A DNA stretch of 5,142 bases from Candidatus Falkowbacteria bacterium CG10_big_fil_rev_8_21_14_0_10_43_11. GTDB taxonomy: Bacteria > Patescibacteriota > Patescibacteriia > Patescibacteriales > XYC2-FULL-47-12. The notes under the pieces were generated by a model. It searched no databases. It was not told the origin of the DNA and saw only the letters and a program-made list of their open reading frames with translations. How positions within the stretch are numbered: the first letter of the stretch is position 1; each line of letters starts with the position of its first letter. The translations under genes and the position numbers were made by a program. The DNA lies in contig PFAS01000002.1 in the NCBI GenBank assembly GCA_002778635.1, forward strand, positions 1-5,142, given 5' to 3'. Of this stretch, positions 4,695 through 5,142 are shown piece by piece.

Positions 4695-5142
4695 TTATGA
4701 ATTGTATGTTTCGTAAATATAAGAAATCGTCGGATGATTTTCTGTTATATTCCAGAAGAAAAAATTTTGGTCTATATTCAAAACTACCCCCTCGTCCATG
4801 TTTATTCTTGTTATCCAATGTTCATCTTCATCCTCCGTCTCATCTAGTTTTAAAAAAGCGACCTGACCGTTATACAAATCGAAATGGATCGCCAATGTAT
4901 GAATCCCCGCATCTGAAAAAACTCTTTTTGCTTCCAAAACTTTATGTTGTTTTATGTCGTTAACTCCTTTAAAACCCGATTGCATCTCTATTCTTACCTT
5001 TTCTTTTCCGTTTAGTCTTATTTCCAAATCGGCCTTTGGCGTTTTTTTGAAAGTTTCAATGTTTTTCAAATCGTCGTCGCCTATCAAATCAATGTTCGCC
5101 ACATCGACTCCAAATACGAGCCCCAACGCTTTTAGAAAAAAA
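4695..5142 (-). CDS. restriction-endonuclease-like PD-(D/E)xQ protein, cut by the window edge
   Basis: The C-terminal 149 codons of a longer gene: the frame stays open to base 5142, so the N-terminus lies outside. A TTG at 5126 is a possible but unlikely start, since it has no Shine-Dalgarno site and the open frame upstream (FFLKA) reads smoothly into it. Numbering from that codon, KADLEI (31-36, Asp33) and RIEMQSGF (45-52, Glu47, Gln49) resemble the two metal-binding strands of PD-(D/E)xK nucleases with Gln in place of the last Lys, as known in BglII. A conserved-looking block follows: GVNDIKQHKVLEAKRVF (54-70), then LAIHFDLYNGQVAFLKL (78-94), and a final NIDQNFFFW (117-125). The family is not one I can name. 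It ends one base before the NOV_C-like gene, so the two should be co-transcribed and may form one system, or act as two subunits. The missing N-terminus prevents judging whether the gene is complete. Confidence 0.6.
   Translation of the reverse strand, partial: FFLKALGLVFGVDVANIDLIGDDDLKNIETFKKTPKADLEIRLNGKEKVRIEMQSGFKGVNDIKQHKVLEAKRVFSDAGIHTLAIHFDLYNGQVAFLKLDETEDEDEHWITRINMDEGVVLNIDQNFFFWNITENHPTISYIYETYNS

Overview
The window looks like a piece of a bacterial chromosome of moderate to low GC, with AT-rich spacers full of short degenerate repeats. Repeats of this kind (AATAT-type units, ACTTTTAACTTTT blocks, CGAATG pairs) are familiar from candidate-phyla (Patescibacteria/CPR-like) genomes. 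That placement is an inference; the only conserved housekeeping gene is uvrB, which proves Bacteria-type nucleotide excision repair but not a phylum.

Left part (1-1140): a non-coding stretch of about 230 bases holds an AT-rich dyad with a perfect TATAAT, then a chain of hairpins ending in a clear intrinsic terminator. This may be a small structured RNA or the 3' part of an upstream transcript. A second promoter (TTGACA, 17-base spacer, TATTAT), which carries a second copy of the same dyad, then drives a single + strand gene through a perfect inverted repeat at its start site and a consensus AGGAGG. The gene encodes an unrecognised 241-residue protein with a cysteine-containing N-terminal domain and a long coiled coil. 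It ends at its own intrinsic terminator.

Middle (1140-3345): a convergent spacer with an inverted repeat and AATAT repeats, then uvrB on the minus strand, intact with all helicase motifs and the C-terminal UVR motif. Its real start is most likely the ATG at 3260, which has a good Shine-Dalgarno site. An AT-rich repeat found in the spacers also lies inside the uvrB linker and supplies its last codons and stop.

Right part (3346-5142): all on the minus strand, this looks like a decaying restriction-modification island of lower GC. In transcription order it holds: the C-terminal part of a PD-(D/E)xK nuclease-like protein cut by the window edge; one base later, a DUF3883/NOV_C-like nuclease; then a Vsr-type endonuclease with a broken N-terminus; then, after one TGA and in the same frame, the C-terminal stub of an amino-methyltransferase that has lost its catalytic part. 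The two nuclease-like genes appear open while their repair and modification partners are broken, so any protective methylase must lie outside the window or the enzymes must be inactive. The methylase stub ends just before the likely uvrB promoter.
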